Positions 43,771 to 52,784 of a DNA stretch of 64,000 nucleotides are shown in pieces. Every line of letters starts with the position of its first letter. The first letter of the stretch is position 1. Position numbers and translations under genes: made by a program. The notes beneath the pieces were generated by a model. It ran no database searches. It saw only the letters and a list, made by a program, of their open reading frames with translations, and was not told the origin of the DNA. This DNA comes from Marinobacterium profundum (lineage in GTDB: Bacteria > Pseudomonadota > Gammaproteobacteria > Pseudomonadales > Balneatricaceae), in the NCBI RefSeq assembly GCF_001528745.1, contig NZ_BCNS01000091.1, positions 62,001 through 126,000 on the forward strand, in the 5' to 3' direction.

Positions 43771-43848
43771 TGGGGAGACTCGAACTCCCACGCCCTTTCG
43801 AGCACTAGCACCTGAAGCTAGCGTGTCTACCAATTCCACCACATCTGC
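43762..43848 (-). tRNA. tRNA-Leu(CAG), distal copy
   Basis: 87 nt including an encoded CCA. The acceptor stem GCAGATG/CATCTGC is perfect. A D-loop with GG, the anticodon arm CTAGC-TTCAGGT-GCTAG (anticodon CAG, reading CUG), a long class II variable arm and a T arm with GTTCGAGTC are all visible. It is identical to the proximal copy 94 bp upstream and is probably cut from the same transcript. Confidence 0.97.
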
Positions 43849-43942
43849 ATCGGTTGTGCTTTTTATCGAGAGCACACTCTTTTACGGTCTTGCGTACTTT
43901 CGTGGTTCACAAGCTGCACCGATCAGAGACTGGGCCCTGAAG

Positions 43943-44029
43943 TGGTGCAGATGGGGAGACTCGAACTCCCACGCCCTTTCGAGCACTAGCACCTGAAGCT
44001 AGCGTGTCTACCAATTCCACCACATCTGC
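43943..44029 (-). tRNA. tRNA-Leu(CAG), promoter-proximal copy
   Basis: 87 nt, base-for-base identical to the other copy including the encoded CCA. The promoter just upstream serves both. Two copies of this tRNA fit heavy use of CUG leucine codons, which is evident in the neighbouring genes. Confidence 0.97.
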
Positions 44030-44045
44030 GACGAAAGTGGGGCGA

Positions 44046-44074
44046 ATTATATAGACGGTTTTTTGCCTTGTGAA
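44046..44074 (-). promoter_or_regulatory. Promoter of the tRNA-Leu pair
   Basis: On the leftward strand TTCACA (44069-44074) and a perfect TATAAT (44046-44051) are 17 bp apart. A GC-rich discriminator (TCGCCCC) follows, typical of stringently controlled stable-RNA promoters. The predicted transcript start is about 10 bases before the first tRNA. Confidence 0.85.
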
Positions 44075-44095
44075 GCCCCTAGATGAAAATATTTA

Positions 44096-45061
44096 TCAAT
44101 CAGACGCTAAACAGTTCGTAAAAGCCCCGGCAAGACTCTCCAGGTAGTCAACGTAGGCAGTGGGGCCGGGTTCAAAGCCCCGAGCCAGCGGGTCGAGCTC
44201 GCCATGACGCACATCGATGCCCTGAGTCACACTGCTGACCACATTGGCACGAAACTGTGGTTCGCTAAAGACACAGACCGCCTCGCGTGCCTTAAGTTGC
44301 CGCCGAATATCGCTCAGGCGCCGGGCGCCGGGCGGACGCGCAGGGTCCACGGTAAAGTAGCCCAGCTGTTTCAGACCGTAGTGGCCAACAAAATGACCGT
44401 AGGCATCATGAAACACAAAGAAGCCCCGATCAGCCAGTGGCGCCAACTGTAGCTTCAGCGCCGCGTCCTTCGCCCGCAGCGAAGCGGCAAAGCGGGCATA
44501 GTTGGCGGCCAACTGAGGCCCGTGCTCGGGCGCGACCTGTGTCAGCATCTGCTGCATGCGCTGCGCCGCGGCCAGCATCAGTTCCGGATCCATCCACAGA
44601 TGAGCATCCACGGCGTGATTGTGCACATCCCCTTGCTCGGCGTCCTCGTCATGGTCACCGGCCGCGTCGGTATGATCCTCATGCGCATTGGCATGCTTGT
44701 CATCGTGCTCGTGGCCGTGCTCAGATTCTGCTGCGGACTCCAGCGCACCGTCACTACCCAGCTGCAGAATACGCGCATCGGTATTTTTCAGCGCCTTGCC
44801 AAGAAACAGCTCAAGTTCGGGCCCGATCCAGATCACCAGGTCGGCCGCCGCGAGCCCTCTTACATCCGAGGGTTTGAGCACGTAGTTGTGCACAGATGCA
44901 TCGGTCGGCACCAGCAAACGCGGCTCCGAGATACCGTCCAGCAGTGCCGCACTGAGCAGTTGTAGCGGCTTGACACTGGCCACCACCTGCAGGGCCTGCA
45001 CGGGCGACGCCAGCAGGGGCAGTACAAGGCCAGACAGGGCTAAAAGTTTGCGCAACGACAT
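44096..45061 (-). CDS. znuA: Zinc ABC transporter periplasmic binding protein
   Basis: 321 residues. After a signal peptide (cleavage near VQA-L), zinc ligands are His58 (ASVHNY), His154 (DAHLWMDPE) and a later His in FHDAYGHFVGHYGL. The mobile His/Asp-rich loop at about 115-149 (EHGHEHDDKHANAHEDH and beyond) is unusually long and should gather zinc for the pocket. It is divergent from zur-znuCB with a perfect Zur box between them. Confidence 0.95.
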   Translation of the reverse strand: MSLRKLLALSGLVLPLLASPVQALQVVASVKPLQLLSAALLDGISEPRLLVPTDASVHNYVLKPSDVRGLAAADLVIWIGPELELFLGKALKNTDARILQLGSDGALESAAESEHGHEHDDKHANAHEDHTDAAGDHDEDAEQGDVHNHAVDAHLWMDPELMLAAAQRMQQMLTQVAPEHGPQLAANYARFAASLRAKDAALKLQLAPLADRGFFVFHDAYGHFVGHYGLKQLGYFTVDPARPPGARRLSDIRRQLKAREAVCVFSEPQFRANVVSSVTQGIDVRHGELDPLARGFEPGPTAYVDYLESLAGAFTNCLASD

Positions 45062-45092
45062 GATTTCAAGGATCCATCAAATTACAATTTAA

Positions 45093-45105
45093 GTTATACT
45101 ATAAC
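45093..45105. promoter_or_regulatory. Zur box
   Basis: GTTATA-c-TATAAC is a perfect 13-bp palindrome, the core of the gammaproteobacterial Zur consensus. It sits in the 66-bp divergent interval between znuA and zur, so one site can repress both transcription units when zinc is ample. Confidence 0.88.
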
Positions 45106-45127
45106 AAAACATATTCAGTGCGAAACC

Positions 45128-45640
45128 ATGAGCAAGCAACCTTTATCATTTCAGCCCGGGCACAATCACGACAGGTGCATCCACGAGGCGCTACACAAAG
45201 CCCGCACGCTCTGCAGCGAACGCAAGCAGCGCCTGACACCGATTCGCGAACTGGTACTGCAACTTATCTGGCAGAGCCACAAGCCGCTGGGCGCCTACGA
45301 GCTGCTGCCAGCCCTGGCGGACGCTGGATTCAACTCGGCGCCGCCAACGGTGTATCGCGCACTGGATTTCCTGCAGGCCCAGGGACTGGTGCACCGCATT
45401 GCCTCCCTCAACGCTTTCATCGGCTGCCCGCACCCGGGACCGGCGCATCAGGGCTGCTTTCTGATTTGCCGCAGCTGCAGTTGCACGGTAGAGCTGGAGT
45501 CGGCTCCGGTACAAAACGCCATTCACAACAGCGCCGCGCACCTGGGCTTTGTCATTGAGCAGGAAACCGTTGAAGTGGTGGGCCTTTGTCCAAATTGCCA
45601 GCAAAGCGACGCAAACAGCCTGCAACGGGAGGCGGAATGA
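45128..45640 (+). CDS. zur: Zinc uptake regulator Zur (Fur family)
   Basis: 170 residues. The winged helix contains [19 protein letters not shown]. The structural zinc cysteines are in CRSCSC and CPNC, and the His/Cys regulatory site includes the [10 protein letters not shown] region. A His-rich start (GHNHDRCIH) is also present. With zinc bound it represses the znu genes through the adjacent Zur box. It is the first gene of a five-gene run and overlaps znuC by an ATGA junction. Confidence 0.94.
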   Translation: MSKQPLSFQPGHNHDRCIHEALHKARTLCSERKQRLTPIRELVLQLIWQSHKPLGAYELLPALADAGFNSAPPTVYRALDFLQAQGLVHRIASLNAFIGCPHPGPAHQGCFLICRSCSCTVELESAPVQNAIHNSAAHLGFVIEQETVEVVGLCPNCQQSDANSLQREAE

Positions 45641-46425
45641 CTAGCCACGATCACCAGCACCTGGCCAGACTCGAAGGCATCAATGTGCGCTTTGGGCGCA
45701 ACCATGTGCTGCAGAACATATCCATGGAGCTGCACCGCGACTGCATCACCACGCTGATCGGGCCCAATGGCGCCGGCAAAACCACCCTGGTGCGGGTCGT
45801 TTTGGGGCTTATCAAGCCCAGCAGTGGCAAGGTATGGCGCAAGCCAGACCTGCGCATCGGCTATATGCCGCAAAAGCTGCATATCGATCATACCTTTCCG
45901 CTAACCGTGGAGCGTTTCCTGCAAACCGCCCGCAGCCGCGACAATACCTCGCTGGAAAAGGCCCTGGCCGATGTTGGCGCACTGCGCCTGCTGAAGCAGT
46001 CAATCCACAGCCTGTCCGGTGGTGAAACCCAGCGAGTACTGCTGGCACGGGCACTGCTGCAGGAGCCAACCCTGCTGGTGCTGGATGAACCGGTACAGGG
46101 CGTCGACATCAACGGTCAGATCGAGCTGTACAAGCTGATCGCCCGCATTCGCGACCAGCGCGGCTGCGGCGTACTTATGATATCCCACGACCTGCACCTG
46201 GTGATGTCGTCCACCGACCATGTGGTATGCATGAACCGGCACGTCTGCTGCTCCGGCCACCCAGAGCAGGTCAGCAATGATCCGACCTTTCGTGAGATGT
46301 TCGGTGTGCCCGGTGCCGAAAACCTGGCGCTCTATAGCCACCACCATAACCATGTCCACAATGTGCACGGCGATATCGTCAAGCCGGCAGGCACCGCGGT
46401 AAAGAGTAACGAGCCCCATGGATGA
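45637..46425 (+). CDS. znuC: Zinc ABC transporter ATP-binding protein
   Basis: 262 residues from the ATG at 45637, which has GGGAGG upstream and overlaps the zur stop. Walker A is GPNGAGKTT, the signature is [14 protein letters not shown], and Walker B is [12 protein letters not shown] with the switch His in SHDLH. The C-terminal tail is His-rich ([14 protein letters not shown]), as in other ZnuC proteins. It energises ZnuB. Confidence 0.95.
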   Translation: MTSHDHQHLARLEGINVRFGRNHVLQNISMELHRDCITTLIGPNGAGKTTLVRVVLGLIKPSSGKVWRKPDLRIGYMPQKLHIDHTFPLTVERFLQTARSRDNTSLEKALADVGALRLLKQSIHSLSGGETQRVLLARALLQEPTLLVLDEPVQGVDINGQIELYKLIARIRDQRGCGVLMISHDLHLVMSSTDHVVCMNRHVCCSGHPEQVSNDPTFREMFGVPGAENLALYSHHHNHVHNVHGDIVKPAGTAVKSNEPHG

Positions 46426-47218
46426 TTTTCTGCTGTATGCCCTGATTGGCGGCCTGGGCGTGGCCATTATTGCCGGCCCACTGGGCTCTTTTGTGGTCTG
46501 GCGCCGCATGGCCTATTTCGGCGATACCCTGGCGCACTCGGCCCTGCTCGGCGTAGCGCTGGGCTTTATGCTGGAAATAAACGTCAACCTGGCGGTAGTG
46601 ACCAGCTGCGTACTGCTGGCACTGTTGCTGGTGACATTGCAGCGCCAGCGCTTTGTGGCCACCGATACCCTGCTCGGCATCATGGCCCACAGTACTCTGT
46701 CCCTCGGACTCGTGGCCATTGCCCTGCTGGACAATGTGCGCGTCGACCTGCTGGCCTACCTGTTCGGAGACCTTCTGGCCATCACTGTGCAGGATATCTA
46801 CTGGATTTACGCCGGCGGCGCTCTGGTGCTTCTGCTGCTGTGGCGCCTGTGGGATGGTCTGCTGGCCATCACCATCAATGAGGAACTGGCCCAGGTCGAA
46901 GGGATACCTGTGGCACGGCTGCGCCTGACGCTGATGCTACTGATCGCCGTGGTGATTGCTGCCGCCATGAAGATCGTCGGCATTCTACTGATAACGTCCT
47001 TGCTGATCATCCCGGCGGCGGCGGCCAGACGCCTGTCCCGCACGCCGGAACAGATGGCCTGCCTGGCCGCAGTGCTGGGTTGCCTGGCGGTCACCGCGGG
47101 ACTCGCCGCGTCCTGGCGCTGGGATACTCCGGCCGGCCCCTCTGTGGTGGTCGCGGCCCTGGCTGAATTCCTGTTGCTGTACAGCCTGCCGCTGCGCCAG
47201 GCCGGAAGCCGCGCCTGA
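46418..47218 (+). CDS. znuB: Zinc ABC transporter permease
   Basis: 266 residues, seven or eight membrane helices, of the metal ABC-3 family. Characteristic segments are [24 protein letters not shown] near the start and [23 protein letters not shown]. It overlaps znuC by eight bases and its stop codon shares one base with the start of the MATE gene (TGATG). Confidence 0.95.
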   Translation: MDDFLLYALIGGLGVAIIAGPLGSFVVWRRMAYFGDTLAHSALLGVALGFMLEINVNLAVVTSCVLLALLLVTLQRQRFVATDTLLGIMAHSTLSLGLVAIALLDNVRVDLLAYLFGDLLAITVQDIYWIYAGGALVLLLLWRLWDGLLAITINEELAQVEGIPVARLRLTLMLLIAVVIAAAMKIVGILLITSLLIIPAAAARRLSRTPEQMACLAAVLGCLAVTAGLAASWRWDTPAGPSVVVAALAEFLLLYSLPLRQAGSRA

Positions 47219-48558
47219 TGAGCCAATACCGCCTGCGCTGGCCCAGCCGCGAAAACCACCAGCGCATCTGGCAGCTGGCCTGGCCGATGATCCTGAGCAA
47301 TATCACCGTGCCTCTGCTGGGGCTGGTGGATACCGCGGTGATCGGCCATCTGCCGGAAAGTCACTATCTGGGTGCTGTGGCGGTGGGGGGCATGATATTC
47401 ACCACCCTCTACTGGGCTTTTGGTTTTCTGCGCATGGGCACCACCGGCCTTACGGCTCAGGCACAGGGACGCGAAGACGGCGCCCAGATACGCCTGCTGC
47501 TGGCCCGCGCCCTGGTACTGGGGGCAGCACTCGGCCTGCTGCTGTTGCTGGTTCACCGGCCGCTGGTCGCCATTGCGCTGTCCCTGATGGATGCCGGCGA
47601 CCTGGTGACCGCCGAGGCCGAGCGCTATGCCTGGATTCGCATCTTTGGTGCCCCCGCAGTCCTGTGCAACTACGCCCTGCTGGGCTGGTTTCTGGGCAAC
47701 CAGAACACCCGCATTCCCCTGCTATTGCTGCTGGTGACCAACGTCGCCAACATGCTGCTGGATCTGCTGGCGGTCTACGGGCTTGGCATGCATGCCGACG
47801 GTGTAGCACTGGCCACAGTACTCTCGGAGTACCTGTCGCTGGGGCTGGGGCTTTACCTGACGAAGCGCGTGCTGCGCAACACCTCCGGCAGCCTGGATCA
47901 GCAAAGCCTGTGGCACCTGCCAGATTACATCGAGCTGTTGATGGTCAATCGCTACCTCTTTGTCCGCACCCTGCTGCTGTTGCTGTGCTTTGCCTTTTTC
48001 ACCAGCCAGGGCGCGCGCATGGGCACCCTGACGCTGTCGGCCAACGCCGTGCTGCTGAACTTCCTGCTGCTGATTTCCCACGGACTGGATGGCTTTGCCC
48101 ACGCCACAGAGGCGCTTGCCGGGCGGGCCATCGGCCAGCGCCGGCTGGATCACTTCTACGATACGGTGTTCACGGCGCTGATATGGTCGCTGTTCACCGC
48201 CCTGGCGTTCAGTCTGCTGTTCTGGCTGGCAGGCGCACAGATTATCGGCATCCTGACGGATATTGAACCGGTGCGCGCCCTGGCTATCGATTTTCTGCCC
48301 TGGATCATTTTGTTGCCGCTGGTGGGCGTCTGGAGCTATCTGCTGGATGGCATATTCATCGGCACCACCCAGGTACGCGCCATGCAGAACACCATGATCG
48401 TCTCGGTATTCTGCGCCTATCTGCCGCTCTGGTGGCTGCTTCAGGGTCTCGGCAATCAGGGCCTCTGGCTCGCCTTCATGGGCCTCTTTGTGGCCCGAGC
48501 GCTGACCGGGGGCTATGTTTACCACAGACTGTGTAAAAAGGAGCTCTGGTTATCCTGA
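47218..48558 (+). CDS. MATE-family exporter (DinF-like)
   Basis: 446 residues with twelve predicted helices in two homologous halves. WPMILSNITVPLLGLVDTAVIGHLPESHYLGAVAVG near the start is typical of the DinF/NorM superfamily, which exports cationic compounds with Na+ or H+. Its start overlaps the znuB stop by one base, so it is part of the Zur-controlled transcript. The link to zinc is unexplained. Confidence 0.9.
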   Translation: MSQYRLRWPSRENHQRIWQLAWPMILSNITVPLLGLVDTAVIGHLPESHYLGAVAVGGMIFTTLYWAFGFLRMGTTGLTAQAQGREDGAQIRLLLARALVLGAALGLLLLLVHRPLVAIALSLMDAGDLVTAEAERYAWIRIFGAPAVLCNYALLGWFLGNQNTRIPLLLLLVTNVANMLLDLLAVYGLGMHADGVALATVLSEYLSLGLGLYLTKRVLRNTSGSLDQQSLWHLPDYIELLMVNRYLFVRTLLLLLCFAFFTSQGARMGTLTLSANAVLLNFLLLISHGLDGFAHATEALAGRAIGQRRLDHFYDTVFTALIWSLFTALAFSLLFWLAGAQIIGILTDIEPVRALAIDFLPWIILLPLVGVWSYLLDGIFIGTTQVRAMQNTMIVSVFCAYLPLWWLLQGLGNQGLWLAFMGLFVARALTGGYVYHRLCKKELWLS

Positions 48559-49658
48559 TGCGCAAATTGCTGCTACTCGCCTGCCTTTTCTCGGCCCTGA
48601 CGGCTCGGGCCGAACTTCCACTGCACCTGCTCAAGGTGCCCAGTGGACACGACATAGCCCTGGTGGCTGAAGTTCCGGGGGCTCGCCAACTGGCGCTGGG
48701 GGACTCAGGCACCCTCTTTGTCGGCAGTCGCAACGGCGATGGCATTACGGCGCTGCGAGACCAGGATGGCGATGGCCGTTTCGAAGAGTCCATTAGCATA
48801 GGCTCTGGGCTGAACATGCCCAACGGCGTGGCAGTGCATCTGGGTGATCTCTATGTAGCTGAGGTGAATCGCATCTGGCGCTATCCGGCCATTGAGCAAC
48901 GGCTGCCGGAGATTCCGGCCCGCCAGCTCATCACCGATCAGCTGCCGCGCAACAAGCATCACGGCGCCAAATACCTGTCCGTCGGGCCTGATGGCTGGCT
49001 CTATTTCAATATAGGGGCACCCTGCAATGTCTGCCTGCCGGACAACCCGCTGTTTGCCACCATCAGCCGAATCAACCCGCGCTCGGGCCGAATCGAGATG
49101 GTCGCCCAGGGCGTGCGCAACAGCGTGGGCATGGACTGGCACCCGGTGAGTGGCCAGCTCTGGTTCACTGACAATGGCCGTGATCAGCTGGGGGACAACC
49201 TGCCGGACGACGAACTGAACCGCCTCACCGAGCCCGGTCAGCATTTCGGATTTCCGTTCTTTCACAGCGATCACAAGGCCAAACCCGTGCCAGACCCGGT
49301 TTATGCGGCCACCGCCGAAACCACCGACTTTGTCTCCCCGGTGCTGGGGCTCGGTGCCCATGTAGCAGCCCTGGGCATGACCTTTTACCACGGCGAGCAA
49401 CTGCCAAAAGCCAGTGGCGATACCGTCTTTATTGCCGAGCACGGTTCATGGAACCGCAGCCAGAAATCGGGCTATAGAGTCGTGAAACTGCAAACCGAGG
49501 AGGGCAGAGTGATCAGCCACAAGCCATTCGTCACCGGCTGGCTGCAGGGGCAGAGCGCCTGGGGACGCCCAGTGGATGTACTGGTCGACAAGGATGGCAG
49601 CCTGCTGATTTCCGACGATCAGGCCGGCGCTATTTACCGGGTCAGCGCCGAACGCTGA
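48558..49658 (+). CDS. PQQ-dependent sugar dehydrogenase-like periplasmic protein (sorbosone dehydrogenase family)
   Basis: 366 residues. A signal peptide (cleavage near ARA-EL) precedes a six-bladed beta-propeller with repeats such as GDGRFEES, YVAEVNRIWRYP and WFTDNGRDQLGDNLPDDELN, and GFPFFHSD. These match soluble quinoprotein glucose/sorbosone dehydrogenases with Ca2+ and PQQ sites. A single-Cys pair (CNVC) is present. Its ATG overlaps the MATE stop (TGATG). The substrate is unknown, and the enzyme depends on PQQ, whose synthesis genes are not here. Confidence 0.85.
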   Translation: MRKLLLLACLFSALTARAELPLHLLKVPSGHDIALVAEVPGARQLALGDSGTLFVGSRNGDGITALRDQDGDGRFEESISIGSGLNMPNGVAVHLGDLYVAEVNRIWRYPAIEQRLPEIPARQLITDQLPRNKHHGAKYLSVGPDGWLYFNIGAPCNVCLPDNPLFATISRINPRSGRIEMVAQGVRNSVGMDWHPVSGQLWFTDNGRDQLGDNLPDDELNRLTEPGQHFGFPFFHSDHKAKPVPDPVYAATAETTDFVSPVLGLGAHVAALGMTFYHGEQLPKASGDTVFIAEHGSWNRSQKSGYRVVKLQTEEGRVISHKPFVTGWLQGQSAWGRPVDVLVDKDGSLLISDDQAGAIYRVSAER

Positions 49659-49735
49659 AGCTATCAGCTATCAGCTATCAGCTATCAGCTATCAGCTATC
49701 AGCTATCAGCTATCAGCTATCAGCTATCAGCTATC
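49659..49735. repeat. Eleven-copy heptanucleotide tandem array AGCTATC
   Basis: Eleven perfect copies of AGCTATC fill the entire space between the convergent dehydrogenase and tag genes. The final copy supplies part of the tag stop codon. Read leftwards the unit TGATAGC offers stop codons in every frame. AGCT and ATAGCT parts allow local self-pairing. Confidence 0.98.
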
Positions 49736-50339
49736 AGGGCAGGATGAAGCTTTCACCCGCCGCAGTACAGTCCGCATGGCACGGGCAACTCAGCAGGTGG
49801 TCGTTCACCAGGCCCACCGCCTGCATATAGGCATAACAGATGGTCGGACCGACAAAGCGCATGCCAAGGCGCTTGAGCTCTTTGGAAAGTTGCAGGGATT
49901 CCGCCGTCTGGGCCGGCACCTGCGCCATGAGCTCTCGCTGACCCTGCAATGGTTTACCATCAACGAATTGCCACAGATAGCGGGCGAAACTGCCATGTTT
50001 AGCCTGCAATTCCAGAAAAATGCGTGCATTTCCCACTGCACTTTCGAGCTTGCCACGATGGCGGATCACACCGGGGTCTGCCAGCATGGCCGCGATATCA
50101 TCAGCACTCAGGGCAGCAACAAGTGCCGGATCAAAACCCTGAAAATGTCGCCGGTAACCTTGGCGTTTTTCCAGCACAGTGCGCCAGCTGAGACCCGCCT
50201 GGGCCCCCTCCAGCACAAGAAACTCGAACAGCACACGATCATCCATCTGGGGGCGACCCCATTCGGTATCGTGGTAATCAATTTCCAGCGCGCTGTTCAG
50301 CGCCCAGGCACAGCGAGTCACTGTGCCTTCGACACTCAT
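49734..50339 (-). CDS. tag: DNA-3-methyladenine glycosylase I
   Basis: 201 residues. It removes 3-methyladenine from alkylated DNA. The N-terminal CAWA, WGRPQMDDRVLFEFLVLEGAQAGLSW, GFDP and the helix-hairpin-helix-like RFVGPTICYAYMQAVGLVNDH are hallmarks. The structural zinc site uses an N-terminal Cys and the C-terminal His/Cys cluster CPCHADC. It is the last gene after the zinc-ribbon gene, with which it overlaps (ATGA). The 3' end abuts the heptamer array. Confidence 0.95.
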   Translation of the reverse strand: MSVEGTVTRCAWALNSALEIDYHDTEWGRPQMDDRVLFEFLVLEGAQAGLSWRTVLEKRQGYRRHFQGFDPALVAALSADDIAAMLADPGVIRHRGKLESAVGNARIFLELQAKHGSFARYLWQFVDGKPLQGQRELMAQVPAQTAESLQLSKELKRLGMRFVGPTICYAYMQAVGLVNDHLLSCPCHADCTAAGESFILP

Positions 50340-50593
50340 TTCCCGCTGTCTTTGACGGGGTTGGGCACAAAGCGAATCGGCCGCTCACCGGCATCAAGCA
50401 CCGGTTTGGCCTGATTCACACGGGTATCGAGCTCTTTCACTTCAGGCGTACCATCCAGACGCTGGGTGTCCTCGAAGTCGCAACGCACGCATTCGCGAAA
50501 TTCGCGCTCGTCGTCCCGATACATGCGCAGACAATCCATCTGGCCGCAGCGCGGACAAACCGCGCCGGCGATAAAACGTTTGATCACTGTCAT
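50336..50593 (-). CDS. YheV-family zinc-ribbon protein (DUF2387)
   Basis: 85 residues. Two CxxC pairs (CPRCGQMDCL and CVRC) form a zinc ribbon, followed by the conserved DF and a charged tail ending IRFVPNPVKDSGK. The family is described as putative metal-binding and is found beside prlC in Pseudomonas. It overlaps tag by four bases and lies 65 bp downstream of prlC. Confidence 0.9.
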   Translation of the reverse strand: MTVIKRFIAGAVCPRCGQMDCLRMYRDDEREFRECVRCDFEDTQRLDGTPEVKELDTRVNQAKPVLDAGERPIRFVPNPVKDSGK

Positions 50594-50658
50594 AGGTTCC
50601 TGCCCTGTAGCAGGCCGTCACAGACGGCCCGCACAGCTTGTAGCGCGTTAATGGAGAC

Positions 50659-52683
50659 TCAGACTATGCCTGCATGACGCAGCAGCGCATCGACACTGGG
50701 CTCGCGCCCCCGAAAAGCGACAAACAGCTCCATCGGCTCACGGGAGCCGCCCATCTCGAGCACATTGCTGCGAAAATCCGCACCGGCCTGGGGGCTGAAG
50801 ATACCCTCTTCCTCGAAGCGGGAAAAGGCATCCGCCGACAGGACTTCGGCCCACTTGTAGCTATAGTAACCAGCGGCGTAGCCACCGGCAAAGACATGGC
50901 TGAAGCTGTTCTGGAAGCGGTTGAAGTCCGGCACAGGTACCACCGATACCCGTTCGCGCACAGCATCCAGCAACTGCTGTACATCAGTGACACCGGGCTG
51001 AAAGTCGCGATGCAACTGGAAATCAAACAGGGAAAACTCCAGCTGGCGCACCATGAACATGGCTGACTGGAAGTTCTTCGCCGCCAGCATCTTGTCGAGC
51101 AGCGCCTTGGGCAGCACTTCGCCGGTCTGGTAATGGCCGGAGATCAGCTCCAGGGCTTCAGGCTCCCAGCACCAGTTTTCCATAAACTGGCTCGGCAACT
51201 CCACCGCATCCCAGGCAACGCCATTGATGCCACTGACATCGGCGCATTCTATCTGCGTCAGCATGTGGTGCAGGCCGTGACCGAACTCATGGAACAGGGT
51301 AGTCACTTCGTTGTGGGTTAGCAGTGCCGGATTCGTGCCCACCGCCGGCGTGAAGTTGCATACCAGATAGGCTATCGGCAACTGCAGCTGGCCATCGGGC
51401 AGACGACGGCGAATGCGACAGGTATCCATCCAGGCACCGCCGCGCTTGTTGTCACGGGCGTAGGGATCCAGATAGAAACTGGCCAGACGCTCGCCACTGC
51501 GCATGACATTGAACAGGCGCGCATCCTTGTGCCAGCGATCAAACTCCGTCACCTCTTCGATCTGGATATCGAACAGACGCCCAGCCACCTGGAACAGGCC
51601 ATCTAGAACCTTGGGCATCGGGAAATAAGGCCTCAGAGTTTCCTGCGATACCTCGTAACGCGCCTGCTTGAGCTTTTCACTGCAGTACGCCAGATCCCAG
51701 GCCTCCAGGGTTTCCAGACCGTAGTGTTCGCGGGCGAAGTCGCACAGCTCACGGTATTCCTGTTGCCCCGCCGTGCGGGCGCGAGTGGCGAGGTCTTCCA
51801 GAAAACCAACCACCTGATCGGTCGACTCCGCCATCTTGGTCGCCAGTGAATACTCGGCATAGTTGCCAAAACCGAGCAGCTGGGCCAGCTCGTGACGCAG
51901 CGCAAGAATATCGTTGATCAGCTGGGTATTGTCCCACTTAGCATCGGCCCCGAGCTCCGAGGCGCGGGTAGCATAGGCGGTATAAAGCTGGCGACGCAGG
52001 TCGCGATTGTCAGCATGGGTGACTACGGCGAAATAGGACGGGAAGTCGAGTGTAAAGAGCCAGCCCTGTTGCTCGCGAGCCTCGGCGCTCTGACGCGCAC
52101 CGGCCAGTGCCATTTCAGGCAAACCGGCGAGTTCAGCTTCGTCGGTAATCAGCAGGCTCCAGGCGTTGGTGGCATCCAGTACATTTTCCGAGAAACGGGT
52201 GGTCAGCAGTGACAACTGCTGCTGCAGTTCGGCGTAACGCTGCTGGCCTTCAGGCGGCAGGGCTATGCCCGACAGGCGAAAATCCCGCAGAGTGTTGGCG
52301 ACGACCTTGCGCTGCGGACCGTCCAGAGCCTGGTCGTTCTCTGCCAGATGGCTGAAAGCCTCGAACAGCTGCTGGTTCTGCCCCAGCTCCGTCCAATACT
52401 GCGACAGCTTGGGCAGGCAGGCATTGTAGGCCTGGCGCAGTTCATCGCCGTTTACCACCGAATTCATATGCGACACCGGCGACCAGGCCCGGGACAGGTC
52501 GTCATTAAGCTGCTCCAGTGGTGCTACCAGACTGTTCCAGTCCGGCGTCACTGCCGCCTGGCACAGTGCTTCGATACCCGCCCGGTTGCGGCCAAGCAAC
52601 TCGTCGATCGCCGGCTCCACGTTTTCGGGCTTGATGGCACTGAAAGTCGGCAGTTCAGGTTGCTGCAGCAGCGGGTTGCTCAT
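50659..52683 (-). CDS. prlC: Oligopeptidase A
   Basis: 674 residues from the ATG at 52683 (MSNPLLQQ), with GGAG upstream; a longer in-frame start would run 26 residues into the promoter region. It is an M3 zinc metallopeptidase that degrades signal peptides and other short peptides in the cytoplasm. The zinc motif HEFGHGLHHML and the substrate-binding region of M3 enzymes (NGVAWDAVELPSQFMENW) are intact. It is divergent from the gamma-carbonic anhydrase homologue, as in Pseudomonas. Confidence 0.96.
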   Translation of the reverse strand: MSNPLLQQPELPTFSAIKPENVEPAIDELLGRNRAGIEALCQAAVTPDWNSLVAPLEQLNDDLSRAWSPVSHMNSVVNGDELRQAYNACLPKLSQYWTELGQNQQLFEAFSHLAENDQALDGPQRKVVANTLRDFRLSGIALPPEGQQRYAELQQQLSLLTTRFSENVLDATNAWSLLITDEAELAGLPEMALAGARQSAEAREQQGWLFTLDFPSYFAVVTHADNRDLRRQLYTAYATRASELGADAKWDNTQLINDILALRHELAQLLGFGNYAEYSLATKMAESTDQVVGFLEDLATRARTAGQQEYRELCDFAREHYGLETLEAWDLAYCSEKLKQARYEVSQETLRPYFPMPKVLDGLFQVAGRLFDIQIEEVTEFDRWHKDARLFNVMRSGERLASFYLDPYARDNKRGGAWMDTCRIRRRLPDGQLQLPIAYLVCNFTPAVGTNPALLTHNEVTTLFHEFGHGLHHMLTQIECADVSGINGVAWDAVELPSQFMENWCWEPEALELISGHYQTGEVLPKALLDKMLAAKNFQSAMFMVRQLEFSLFDFQLHRDFQPGVTDVQQLLDAVRERVSVVPVPDFNRFQNSFSHVFAGGYAAGYYSYKWAEVLSADAFSRFEEEGIFSPQAGADFRSNVLEMGGSREPMELFVAFRGREPSVDALLRHAGIV

Positions 52684-52784
52684 TCGATCGAATCTCCAGG
52701 GCGTGACGGGGGCCAAAACGGAACCACCCCTATACAATGGGGGATCGGGACAGAATTTCAACAGGTTTTCGACAGGTAGGCAGC

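Noticed and set aside
49659-49735. Possible CRISPR array
   Set aside because: The unit is 7 bp with no spacers and no cas genes; it is a simple tandem repeat.
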